Below, in pieces: positions 1-6,265 of a stretch of 8,862 bases of DNA. This DNA comes from an uncultured Acetatifactor sp. Its GTDB lineage: Bacteria > Bacillota > Clostridia > Lachnospirales > Lachnospiraceae. How positions within the stretch are numbered: position 1 is the first letter of the stretch; each line of letters starts with the position of its first letter. The notes beneath the pieces were generated by a model. That model saw only the letters and a program-made list of their open reading frames with translations, was not told the DNA's origin and made no database searches. Both the position numbers and the translations under genes were made by a program. The stretch is from contig CANRZC010000086.1 in assembly GCA_947644185.1 (NCBI GenBank), forward strand, positions 1 through 8,862, given 5' to 3'.

Positions 1-39
1 TACGCCCGTGTCAGGACAGCTAATGGACTAAATAATATT

Positions 40-249
40 TCATTTGATCCGCAAAAATAGAACCTTGAAATCTGCCCTGGTCTCAATCTGGTCCAAAATG
101 ATCTTGGGAATCCAAATGGTTAGCAAAGACAGAAATATTCCAAAAGCGCTTCCCAGAAAGGGAAGAAAGATACTGCTGCTTTGAAATGCATATAATGCAT
201 GGAACAGATAAAGGAAATTGTCCTTCCTAGATTGCATATTCTTTTTCAT
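40..249 (-). pseudogene. N-terminal fragment of an ABC transporter permease/ATPase (half-transporter), broken after 69 residues
   Basis: The frame starts at ATG 249-247 behind an AGGGG ribosome binding site (261-257) with seven bases of spacing, a convincing start. The 69 residues have a short basic N-terminus and then one long hydrophobic segment (about residues 25-50) that runs into IPKIILDQIE. That pattern, an amphipathic lead-in, first membrane helix, then PKxIIDxI and a short linker, is typical of the first helix of exporter-type ABC half-transporters, which usually run to about 550-620 residues. Here a TGA at 42-40 ends the frame just after that helix, with no ATPase domain. Another frame stays open from this region to the window edge, but I do not recognise its product. 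So this is a truncated, frameshifted or interrupted gene. A genuine small membrane protein is the alternative. The gene sits downstream of a terminator-type attenuator, as inducible drug exporters often do. Confidence 0.45.
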
Positions 250-256
250 TTATATA

Positions 257-278
257 CCCCTAGCGCGCTTCGGCGCAC
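257..278 (-). promoter_or_regulatory. Ribosome binding site and adjacent hairpin for the ABC transporter fragment
   Basis: AGGGG at 261-257 lies seven bases before the ATG at 249. Immediately upstream, 278-263 forms a six-pair GC-rich hairpin (GTGCGC / GCGCGC with one G-U pair, loop CGAA). The hairpin ends two bases before the ribosome binding site, so it may hold that site open or mark a regulatory boundary. Only the inverted repeat and spacing are seen; any regulatory effect is a guess. Confidence 0.4.
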
Positions 279-338
279 ATACCAATCCATATTCTTGAGT
301 TCAAAAGTTAAAATCGCCCATGCAAAAAGCACATATAC

Positions 339-367
339 AAAAAAGCCGCGGTGAAACCCGCAGCTTT
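339..367 (-). terminator. Intrinsic terminator acting as attenuator upstream of the ABC transporter fragment
   Basis: Read on the minus strand, AAAGCTGCGG (367-358), loop GTTTCA (357-352) and CCGCGGCTTT (351-342) make a ten-pair stem with one T-G wobble, running straight into a T tract that ends at 339. This is a textbook Rho-independent terminator. It lies after the leader ORF and about 90 bases before the transporter start, so it cannot be the end of the transporter message. It should stop transcripts from the 568-540 promoter, and also read-through from the XRE gene, unless an alternative structure prevents it. Confidence 0.8.
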
Positions 368-411
368 AAAACACCTTTCGTTATTGTGAGAAAATCTACA
401 CAAAAACAAAG

Positions 412-453
412 GCATCATCATGTGTTTGATGCGGGAGAATGAAAAAGGCTTTT
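412..453 (-). promoter_or_regulatory. Candidate antiterminator segment with competing RNA pairings
   Basis: On the minus strand, CCCGCA (435-430) is perfectly complementary to TGCGGG (362-357) in the 5' arm of the terminator. AAAAGCC (453-447) is complementary to GGCTTTT (347-341) in its 3' arm. Either pairing would break the terminator stem. CCCGCA also overlaps a local hairpin, GCATCA (432-427) with TGATGC (417-412), whose loop carries CACATG (424-419), complementary to CATGTG (496-491) inside the leader ORF. This gives mutually exclusive structures linking the leader codons to the terminator. The complementarity is seen; the switching mechanism is inferred. Confidence 0.5.
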
Positions 454-476
454 ACCTTCTATATTATGTGCTTTTA

Positions 477-509
477 TCAGCGCATTCTTCCACATGCAAA
501 AATTAACAT
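477..509 (-). CDS. Ten-residue leader peptide ORF (MLIFACGRMR) of an attenuator
   Basis: ATG 509-507 opens a ten-codon frame closed by tandem stops TGA TAA (479-474). An AGAGAGGG ribosome binding site at 524-517 sits seven bases upstream, which is ideal spacing and stronger than expected by chance. The ORF starts about 25 bases after the predicted transcription start, so it is the first thing translated. The peptide is MLIFACGRMR. Its last three residues, Arg-Met-Arg, fit the Arg/Lys-X-Arg/Lys motif at which macrolide-bound ribosomes stall, as in ErmD-type leaders. It lies between a promoter and an intrinsic terminator ahead of a transporter gene. A role as a drug-responsive stalling peptide is inference; the ORF, its ribosome binding site and its position are seen directly. 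Confidence 0.6.
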   Translation of the reverse strand: MLIFACGRMR

Positions 510-539
510 GACGTATCCCTCTCTTTTCGTATTTGGTTA

Positions 540-568
540 AAAATAACATAAAATCTTATCCATGTCAA
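540..568 (-). promoter_or_regulatory. Promoter for the leader peptide / ABC transporter transcript
   Basis: A perfect -35 box TTGACA (568-563) is followed by a 17-base spacer and the -10 box TATTTT (545-540), which matches the TATAAT consensus at four of six positions. Transcription should start near 533, just ahead of the leader ORF ribosome binding site. The -35 box begins only 13 bases after the XRE stop codon, so the ABC transcript has its own start although it directly follows the regulator gene. Confidence 0.65.
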
Positions 569-581
569 GGAATTTGTAAGC

Positions 582-1451
582 TTATTCGTATTTCTTTCCC
601 ATGACTATCACCGGCACGAAAATGCCGCCCAGGATAACTGCCAGCTCCAGGCCAATCTGTCCATAAAGCCAGATAAATTCCGGCGTCATCCAGCGAAACA
701 ATGCGAAAAACACCGGCCAGCACACCGGCATCAGAAAGAAACTGTAGCGCATGGCTTTTGTAATATGGGGCCAGTTCTTGTTGTTGAAATAGATACCGGT
801 GATATGCATTCGAAAGCCTCCTCGGGCATATTCGCTGATACGGACCCTGTCGTAGATGGATGGCAGCTTTTCTGGCATGCAGAAAAAGGCCCAGATTCCC
901 AGTAACAGTATCATGGGATTCACTGTCAGCAGCCCCATGGCCACATCGAAAAGGGTAAATCCCAGCCTTTCCCCAAACACAAAAAGGAAAGTCATTTCCG
1001 CCACAGACAGACACAGCCCGAAGACGTACCAGGCAGCTCGCTTTCTTTTTGTGCCCTTTAGCTGTTCTCTTTCCTGTTGAGATAATTGAGCCGGCACCTG
1101 CATCAGCGCCTGGATCTCGGCATCCACCAGAATCCTGCGGGTCTCAGTGTCTTCTAACAGCTTCTGGATCTCATCCCTTGTCAGTGTGTCTGTGGGCTCC
1201 ACTTCCTTCCCGTGAAGCAGCTCTGTCACCCTGACACCTAACACCTGCGCCAGAGGCTCTAGTAGGTTAATGTCGGGCAGACTCTGACCCCGCTCCCATT
1301 TGCTCACAGCCTTGTTGGACACATAGAGCTTCTCCGCCAGCTGCTTTTGGGTAAGTCCCTTTTCTTTGCGCTTCTCTGCCACAAAGCTGCCAAAGCATTG
1401 CATGTCAATTCCCGTATCGTTTTTCGTGGCACCTCTGTCCGCCTCTGTCAT
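582..1451 (-). CDS. XRE-family HTH transcriptional regulator with C-terminal membrane domain
   Basis: This is probably a membrane-anchored DNA-binding regulator. Numbering from the upstream ATG at 1466, residues 26-85 form a Cro/C1-type helix-turn-helix: EKRKEKGLTQKQLAEKL, then the recognition helix VSNKAVSKWERG and LPDINLLEPLAQVLGV. A charged linker (about 86-143) follows. Four hydrophobic segments come next, at about 146-165, 172-196, 242-258 and 263-289. Between the second and third pair lies a conserved-looking stretch (RMHITGIYFNNKNWPHI), typical of a family of Firmicute XRE proteins. Three starts are possible. ATG 1451 is chosen because AGGAG lies five bases upstream. ATG 1466 has GGAGG only three bases away. 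ATG 1403 best matches the usual N-terminus of the family. Its own promoter lies upstream. The adjoining attenuated ABC gene is a possible target, but nothing in the sequence proves this. Confidence 0.88.
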   Translation of the reverse strand: MTEADRGATKNDTGIDMQCFGSFVAEKRKEKGLTQKQLAEKLYVSNKAVSKWERGQSLPDINLLEPLAQVLGVRVTELLHGKEVEPTDTLTRDEIQKLLEDTETRRILVDAEIQALMQVPAQLSQQEREQLKGTKRKRAAWYVFGLCLSVAEMTFLFVFGERLGFTLFDVAMGLLTVNPMILLLGIWAFFCMPEKLPSIYDRVRISEYARGGFRMHITGIYFNNKNWPHITKAMRYSFFLMPVCWPVFFALFRWMTPEFIWLYGQIGLELAVILGGIFVPVIVMGKKYE

Positions 1452-1555
1452 ATCAACTCCTGTCATCTGCCTCCGCCTTTCTGCCAGGAAGTCAAATCTG
1501 TGATAATGTTACCCTCCCACCGCAATTTGCCCCGGGGACTTCCTGTATATCACTC

Positions 1556-1599
1556 ATTATAGATTTCACTGTCCAAGAAAGCAATCCACTGTCAGTAGA
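1556..1599 (-). promoter_or_regulatory. Promoter of the XRE regulator with a candidate operator dyad
   Basis: A perfect -10 box TATAAT (1561-1556) lies 17 bases from a partial -35 box TTGCTT (1584-1579). Abutting the -35 box is a 15-bp near-palindrome at 1599-1585, TCTACTG-A-CAGTGGA. Its right-hand part, GACAGTG (1593-1587), recurs as a direct repeat at 1573-1567, exactly 20 bp (two helical turns) away, inside the spacer. Repeats placed on the same DNA face around a -35 box suggest an operator, perhaps for autoregulation by the XRE protein. The boxes and repeats are seen; the operator role is inferred. Confidence 0.5.
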
Positions 1600-1601
1600 C
1601 T

Positions 1602-3551
1602 CTAGCGGTACACCACAAATTTCTCATTTTGAAAGGTTTGTTCATAGCCAAAAGCTTCCATAAATTCCAGCAGGAGCTTCCATTTGGGATCCGTGTCCAG
1701 ATCTTCTCTCTCCTGGCTCTCAAGGCGTTGCATCTCATAGAGTCCATAGGTCTTTTCTAAAATAATTACAGGTTTGTCTTTCCCCTTTTCCTGTATCTCT
1801 CCCCCAAGCTGAGCCAAATCCCGGTTCATGGTCTCCACATTATAGGAATCCAGATCGCTCCATGGATTAAAGGCAGCCGGCATCTGCAGATAGTATGAGA
1901 TGGCAGGAATATCTCCATACAAAATAACCTCTTTCCCCTCCATTCCCTCCTCCTTCACATAAGCGCTCAGCTCTGTCATCCACGCTGCTCTCTGGGGATC
2001 CATCTTGATGTTTCGTAAGACCTCATTGTTGTCCACAGTGGCCACTGGATTCTGGATTCCTGTGCCCTCCGCAAAAGAAAAGCAAACACCAAAAGCACCA
2101 AACTGGAAAAAACACAGGGCCAAAAAGGCCACAAGTATTCCCTTTCCAGGGAAGCTTGAAAGCACCCATCCCCCTTCCAGCCGCCTCTCTCCCACATACC
2201 GCAGAAAGCGCCAGCTCTCCCACAGTGTATAGGGGGCTGCCACAAAGAGGTTGTTCATGCTGGGAAATACATTATTGTTGCTGCCGATGGAGGTCAGAAG
2301 AAGGATCAGTATCACCATGCCGCTTATGAGCTTCTCTTCCTTTGGCGTTTTCTTGTGAAAAATACGGATAACCCCTATTGCCATGGCAAGCATCAAGAAT
2401 ATTGCTCCCGGATGCCAGATAGGGTCATAGCTATTATAGAGGAAGGAAGTGAACCCCCGTATATAGAGCCAGGCAACCACAGCCATGCTGACTAGGATCC
2501 ACACTGCCCTTACGCCAATGTGGATACATTTGACAGCCAATGTTCCAGACCTCTCACCTGAAGAAAGCCTCGCCTCCAGCCAGCCTGCTATGGCAAACAG
2601 TATCATGCCACCTGCCACAATCACACCCAGGCGAATGATCCAGTATAGTTCCTCAAAATATCTGTACAGAATTCCCATAATCATTGCCTTTGGCTTGTAA
2701 TCTGTAGCATTGTCTGTCATGGCGAACAATCTTCCGATTCCTGCCACATACTCCCCGATACCATAGCGAATATGGATGTAGCCCAGAACCACCACCAGCG
2801 CCGCCACATATCCCGCCAGGCACCATAATGTATGGCCACCCGTTCTCTTCCAGAACCCCTCTGGGCTATTTTCTGACTTAGCCTCCGTTTTCCTTCCCTG
2901 CTCTACATTTGCTTTCTTATTTTTGGCTCGGTTGCCAAATGTGCAGATAAAATCATAGGCCCAGACCGCCAGAATCATGCCCATCTGAGGCAGATTGGAA
3001 AAGCGCACCAGCACATTGGCCCCCAGAAAAACGCCGGCTCCAATAAGATATGCCTTTGCTTTTGTGGAATGATTTTCTTGCATTGTTAATCCCATATAAA
3101 GCAAAATAGAGGATATCAAAAAGAATACATAGGTCAGATAATTATAAAAGGTTGCCGTGGGACACCAGCACAGGCTAAGCGCTACCATCTCCCCTGCGAA
3201 GACAATGCCTTTTTGCATCTTCAGCTTTCTGGTACAGAAAAAATAGCCTATCAGGGCCAGCAAGCTTGCAGACAATCCCGTGTATAGGTTCATACCCATC
3301 AGCATGTCCGCCCTGGGGAGCTTTGTCAGCAGATTTCCCACTACATTTGTCAGATAGGTGGAAAACAGCCACATGGGGTCCATGTGCTCTGTGCCCATAT
3401 ACTGGAAATTCGCATAATTATATCCGGTATCCCAGAGATCCAGCCCCCAGCTTATATGCCGCAGGGGATAGAATGCCAAAATTACAATGGCCAGATTTTC
3501 CAGTAGGTTTCCCCACTTTTTCTCCATGTCCTTTTCTCGCCTTGTGTCCAT
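1602..3551 (-). CDS. Large polytopic membrane protein, GT-C-like glycosyltransferase candidate
   Basis: At 649 residues this is a multi-pass membrane protein with roughly ten or more hydrophobic segments, a basic hydrophilic loop at about 205-240, and a soluble C-terminal part from about 500. The first helix (about 17-35) is followed by GLDLWDTGY, which places Asp38 and Asp41 in the first outer loop. That is where GT-C glycosyltransferases carry catalytic acidic residues. RFSNLPQMG (183-191) and FYNYLTYVFF (135-144) also resemble this class. Such enzymes move sugars from polyprenyl-phosphate donors to acceptors outside the membrane. No specific family could be assigned, so the function is tentative. 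The start at 3551 follows an AGGA-containing ribosome binding site; ATG 3527 is an alternative. The gene begins 30 bases after the acyltransferase stop, so the two are probably co-transcribed and may build and decorate the same envelope glycan. Confidence 0.75.
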   Translation of the reverse strand: MDTRREKDMEKKWGNLLENLAIVILAFYPLRHISWGLDLWDTGYNYANFQYMGTEHMDPMWLFSTYLTNVVGNLLTKLPRADMLMGMNLYTGLSASLLALIGYFFCTRKLKMQKGIVFAGEMVALSLCWCPTATFYNYLTYVFFLISSILLYMGLTMQENHSTKAKAYLIGAGVFLGANVLVRFSNLPQMGMILAVWAYDFICTFGNRAKNKKANVEQGRKTEAKSENSPEGFWKRTGGHTLWCLAGYVAALVVVLGYIHIRYGIGEYVAGIGRLFAMTDNATDYKPKAMIMGILYRYFEELYWIIRLGVIVAGGMILFAIAGWLEARLSSGERSGTLAVKCIHIGVRAVWILVSMAVVAWLYIRGFTSFLYNSYDPIWHPGAIFLMLAMAIGVIRIFHKKTPKEEKLISGMVILILLLTSIGSNNNVFPSMNNLFVAAPYTLWESWRFLRYVGERRLEGGWVLSSFPGKGILVAFLALCFFQFGAFGVCFSFAEGTGIQNPVATVDNNEVLRNIKMDPQRAAWMTELSAYVKEEGMEGKEVILYGDIPAISYYLQMPAAFNPWSDLDSYNVETMNRDLAQLGGEIQEKGKDKPVIILEKTYGLYEMQRLESQEREDLDTDPKWKLLLEFMEAFGYEQTFQNEKFVVYR

Positions 3552-3581
3552 TCCTGTCCCAATCCTTTTTCTCTATTTTTC

Positions 3582-4799
3582 CTACGAGATATGGTTCTCT
3601 TCCCGCCCAGAGCTGTCCCCCTGAAACATCCGGTCAGCGCTCTCTATCTTTGCGGTCAGTCTCCCATACATGCTGTTTTTTTGCAAAATCCCATGGAGCC
3701 CATGGAACACCCATTTCCGCCCCATATCCACCAAAATGCCGCAGAGGAATACTACAGCTACCGCAATGACTGTCCCCAAAATCAAACCGCACACAGCGTC
3801 AAGGCCGCCTGCTCCTTCTGCTATCCCCTCCGAAAGCCTCCCCGCTCCCAGCCATTTCTGCCAGGAATAGCGAAGCCCCAGATTCTCATGGAGCAGATAG
3901 ACCCCCAGGGTGTAGGGCGCCACTGTCCTGATGAGCTTCGCCCCTCTCCCCTGTATGCGCAGGCCCTGGAAGGCCCCAAACAATCCCACAGCAGCCAAAA
4001 AAGCCAGCAGATGGTTGTACTCCATGCACACCTTCATCAACAGCTCCATCCTGCCAGTGCGCAGATATATCTCCCGCAGAAGGAAGGTCCCGGCAAAAAT
4101 AAGCAGACTGCCTCCCACATACAAAAGAAGGCTTCTGCACTTCTTCTCCAGAAAAGGAATTCCAAACCGCCTGGCATAAGCCGCTGTCAGAAATACACAC
4201 AGATACCACAGACAGTCATATCCCTTCCGATCCGTCTCCAGCCTTACGGGCAGTATGCTTTTTGCAATGCAGAAAACTGCCAGCAATAATACTATGGTAA
4301 TCTGCAGCTGCTGTTTCGTCATCCGCTTCACCGAGGCCCCCACCAGGGGCAGAAGCAAGTATAGAAATACATAGGCTGTCATGAACCAGTAATGTTCCAT
4401 GGTCACAGGAAACAGCAGCGTCAGCAGATAGTGGGTGTCAAAGGGTGTCTCACTGAGCACGCCTGTCAGCGCACCGATCATCCCGAATGCCACGGAATAA
4501 AACCAGATCTGCAGCCATAGCTGCAGCAGGCGGCTCAGCTTAAAGGAGGATGTGCACAGAAAATACCCGCTGATGAGCATATACACATTGACAGCCACAA
4601 CGCAGAAGCTCTCCAACAGCCATGCCAGGATCCCCATCCCGCTGATACTGTCCTCCCTCAAATCAGGCAGGAGATTCCCTTTTCCCAGATAGTGCAGCAC
4701 TACCACCATCATCATTGCCACGCAGCGCAGCAGATCCAGATTGGCCATGCGCTCTTTCGGATTTGTCTCTATTTTGTCATGAGATATTTGTTCTTTCAT
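3582..4799 (-). CDS. Acyltransferase-3 family membrane protein (OafA/WecH-like)
   Basis: This 405-residue integral membrane enzyme probably transfers an acyl group, usually acetyl, to a sugar of a surface glycan or exported saccharide. After a soluble start, residues 19-40 read ANLDLLRCVAMMMVVVLHYL, which contains the family R-X10-H motif (Arg25 and His36) in the first helix. Other family signs are LISGYFL (75-81), YWFMTAYVFLYLLLPLV (137-153) and LGVYLLHEN (298-306) near the last helices. About ten hydrophobic segments run through the protein, and its length is usual for stand-alone members without an SGNH domain. The final 40 residues form a hydrophilic cytoplasmic tail. ATG 4799 follows an AGAGG ribosome binding site. 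It is followed 30 bases later by the GT-C-like membrane protein. The substrate cannot be told from sequence. Confidence 0.9.
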   Translation of the reverse strand: MKEQISHDKIETNPKERMANLDLLRCVAMMMVVVLHYLGKGNLLPDLREDSISGMGILAWLLESFCVVAVNVYMLISGYFLCTSSFKLSRLLQLWLQIWFYSVAFGMIGALTGVLSETPFDTHYLLTLLFPVTMEHYWFMTAYVFLYLLLPLVGASVKRMTKQQLQITIVLLLAVFCIAKSILPVRLETDRKGYDCLWYLCVFLTAAYARRFGIPFLEKKCRSLLLYVGGSLLIFAGTFLLREIYLRTGRMELLMKVCMEYNHLLAFLAAVGLFGAFQGLRIQGRGAKLIRTVAPYTLGVYLLHENLGLRYSWQKWLGAGRLSEGIAEGAGGLDAVCGLILGTVIAVAVVFLCGILVDMGRKWVFHGLHGILQKNSMYGRLTAKIESADRMFQGDSSGREENHIS

Positions 4800-4878
4800 T
4801 TTGCCTCTGTGCCAAATTCACCTTTCGTCTTTATTCTCCCTGCTTTTTTGTTTGCACCAATCCATGATATACATCCCA

Positions 4879-5331
4879 CTACAGTGCAAACTCATAGATA
4901 CACTTGCGGGTCTCCCCATCCAGTCGCATATCATTGTCCTTTGGCAAATCCACAATTTCCCGCAAAATTCCTCCTGCATATTCGCAGGTCTTCCGGGAAG
5001 GATAATTGTCTGGATTGCAGGTGATGATCAGATAATCCATCCCATGTCGTATGGCCAGGTGAAACAGGAGCTTGCAGGCCTTGCCCGCATAATGGTTCCC
5101 CCGGTAGGGCTCCTCCACCAGGTAGCCAATATTTCCGCCGTAATAGACCTTTTCATTGTGTCCTATCCGCAGATCGCACTGTCCCACCTTATGCCCTGCC
5201 TTATCACAGATCTTAAAATGATAGGAAGGGAGCCAATCTTTTGCCGGATTGGCTGGAACCGTTTTTTCTAACATTAACAGGATTTCTCCGTCTGTCAGAA
5301 CTTCTACATCAAAAAACGAAAATCGGTCCAT
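4879..5331 (-). CDS. GNAT-family N-acetyltransferase
   Basis: A 150-residue cytoplasmic enzyme of the GCN5-related fold, which transfers acetyl from acetyl-CoA to an amine. The acetyl-CoA site is visible as motif A: the beta-4 strand NIGYLVEEPYRG followed by RGNHYAGKACKLL (77-89), with the pyrophosphate-binding loop. The later TCNPDNYPSRKTCEYAGG (104-121) is the usual NPxNxxSRxxxExxG element of RimJ/RimL-like members. The ATG at 5331 shares its first base pairs with the TGA of the preceding gene (TGATG), which implies translational coupling. GGAGGAG lies eight bases upstream, inside the end of that gene. A TTG at 5334 in frame is a less likely start. The substrate is unknown; the coupling to the TIM-barrel gene suggests a shared pathway or simple operon packing. 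Confidence 0.92.
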   Translation of the reverse strand: MDRFSFFDVEVLTDGEILLMLEKTVPANPAKDWLPSYHFKICDKAGHKVGQCDLRIGHNEKVYYGGNIGYLVEEPYRGNHYAGKACKLLFHLAIRHGMDYLIITCNPDNYPSRKTCEYAGGILREIVDLPKDNDMRLDGETRKCIYEFAL

Positions 5332-6218
5332 CAAAAAAGCTCCTCCAACTCACATCCCGCCTGATAGGCTCTCCTCAAATACTGATCCACATCCTGGTCT
5401 CCACAGACTAGCTCCAGCAAAAGCGGCCCCTCATAGGCGGACTTCGATATGGTCTCCATCACGGCTTCCCACTGAATACTGCCATCTCCTGGAATCCAGT
5501 GGGAGTCCATGGTGCCATTGTTGTCATGGATATGTACTGCGTACAGTCTCTCCCCATACTGTGCCAGAATTTCAGGAGCTTCCTTTCGCCAAACCATGTT
5601 GGCATGGCCAGTGTCATAGCACAGTCCCAGAAATTCCTTTGGATACCTGGCAAATAGTCTGTCCCATGCCTCCAGCATGTATTCCCCAGGCATGTCAAAC
5701 AGATTCTCTATACAGATCCGCACCTTTTTCTCCAGGCAATAGGGCATCAGCTCATCCAGAGACCTGTAAACACATGTATAGAACTCCTCTTTCACCTCCG
5801 GTTGTCTCTGGATAGTCAGATAGGGAACATACAAATGGAGTACGATTTCCCCAGCCCCCAAAACCTTTGCCAGATCCACACGGTTCTCGATGAGCTCCAC
5901 GCCTGCTCTGCGATTGTACTCCCAGTTGGAGGTATAGTCCTTCCGGTAATGGCCCTCCCAGACACTTACATTCTTCACCGATCCCTTTGTGGCATGCAAT
6001 GCCTTTGACCGCAGCCCATACGCGTCCATCCACTCTCTGATCTGGCGCATCTCATAAGTGGAATACAGATATTCCCTGTCCCATTCATGGCACCAGTGAA
6101 TATGGGTGAAGCCAGCCCTGGCAATCTTTTCTAGAGTATCTCTTATCTTTTCTAGCTGTGTGCTCTCCCCCGCAAAATCTGTATTGACTGCCAATTCTAT
6201 TCTTCTGCCTTCCATCAT
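5331..6218 (-). CDS. Sugar isomerase/epimerase-like TIM-barrel protein (xylose isomerase-like family)
   Basis: This 295-residue protein has the AP-endonuclease-2/xylose-isomerase-like TIM-barrel fold, whose members isomerise or epimerise sugars or keto-sugars with a divalent metal. Expected metal ligands sit in the right order: Glu171 (CIENL), Asp202 and His205 (YDTGHAN), His231 (VHIHDN), Asp238 and His240 (DSHWIPGDG), and Glu269 (LLLEL). The PGDGSIQW stretch (243-250) is typical of the family. There is no signal peptide, so it acts in the cytoplasm. ATG 6218 follows AAAGGA at good spacing; ATG 6215 is next to it. The gene starts 47 bases after the beta-mannosidase stop, so it may process the sugar that enzyme releases. 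The substrate cannot be fixed; roles as a keto-inositol isomerase or a C-glycoside/keto-sugar enzyme are equally possible on sequence alone. Confidence 0.88.
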   Translation of the reverse strand: MMEGRRIELAVNTDFAGESTQLEKIRDTLEKIARAGFTHIHWCHEWDREYLYSTYEMRQIREWMDAYGLRSKALHATKGSVKNVSVWEGHYRKDYTSNWEYNRRAGVELIENRVDLAKVLGAGEIVLHLYVPYLTIQRQPEVKEEFYTCVYRSLDELMPYCLEKKVRICIENLFDMPGEYMLEAWDRLFARYPKEFLGLCYDTGHANMVWRKEAPEILAQYGERLYAVHIHDNNGTMDSHWIPGDGSIQWEAVMETISKSAYEGPLLLELVCGDQDVDQYLRRAYQAGCELEELF

Positions 6219-6265
6219 GACACTTTTCCTTTCTGTGATTTTATCCTATTTCCCATGTAAGCTCT

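Noticed and set aside
263..278. On the plus strand this inverted repeat is a C(UUCG)G hairpin, possibly a terminator for a rightward transcript.
   Set aside because: No T tract follows it and no plus-strand gene ends near it.
442..460. Small hairpin (AGAAGG / CCTTTT on the minus strand) followed by T residues, as a second terminator.
   Set aside because: The stem is only six weak pairs including a G-U, and the T run is short; it is more likely part of the alternative pairings of the leader.
565..1014. Minus-strand open frame of 149 codons overlapping the XRE regulator.
   Set aside because: It is a shifted frame within the XRE gene, with no motif and no start signal; the XRE frame carries a clear HTH and membrane helices.
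3591..4289. Plus-strand open frame of 232 codons opposite the acyltransferase gene.
   Set aside because: It lies wholly antisense to a gene with clear family motifs, has a proline- and glutamine-rich low-complexity product with no domain, and has no credible ribosome binding site.
4800..4878. Possible internal promoter between the GNAT and acyltransferase genes (TTGGTG with 17 bases to AGAATA).
   Set aside because: The -10 match is poor and no other sign supports it; the gap may simply be an untranslated spacer.
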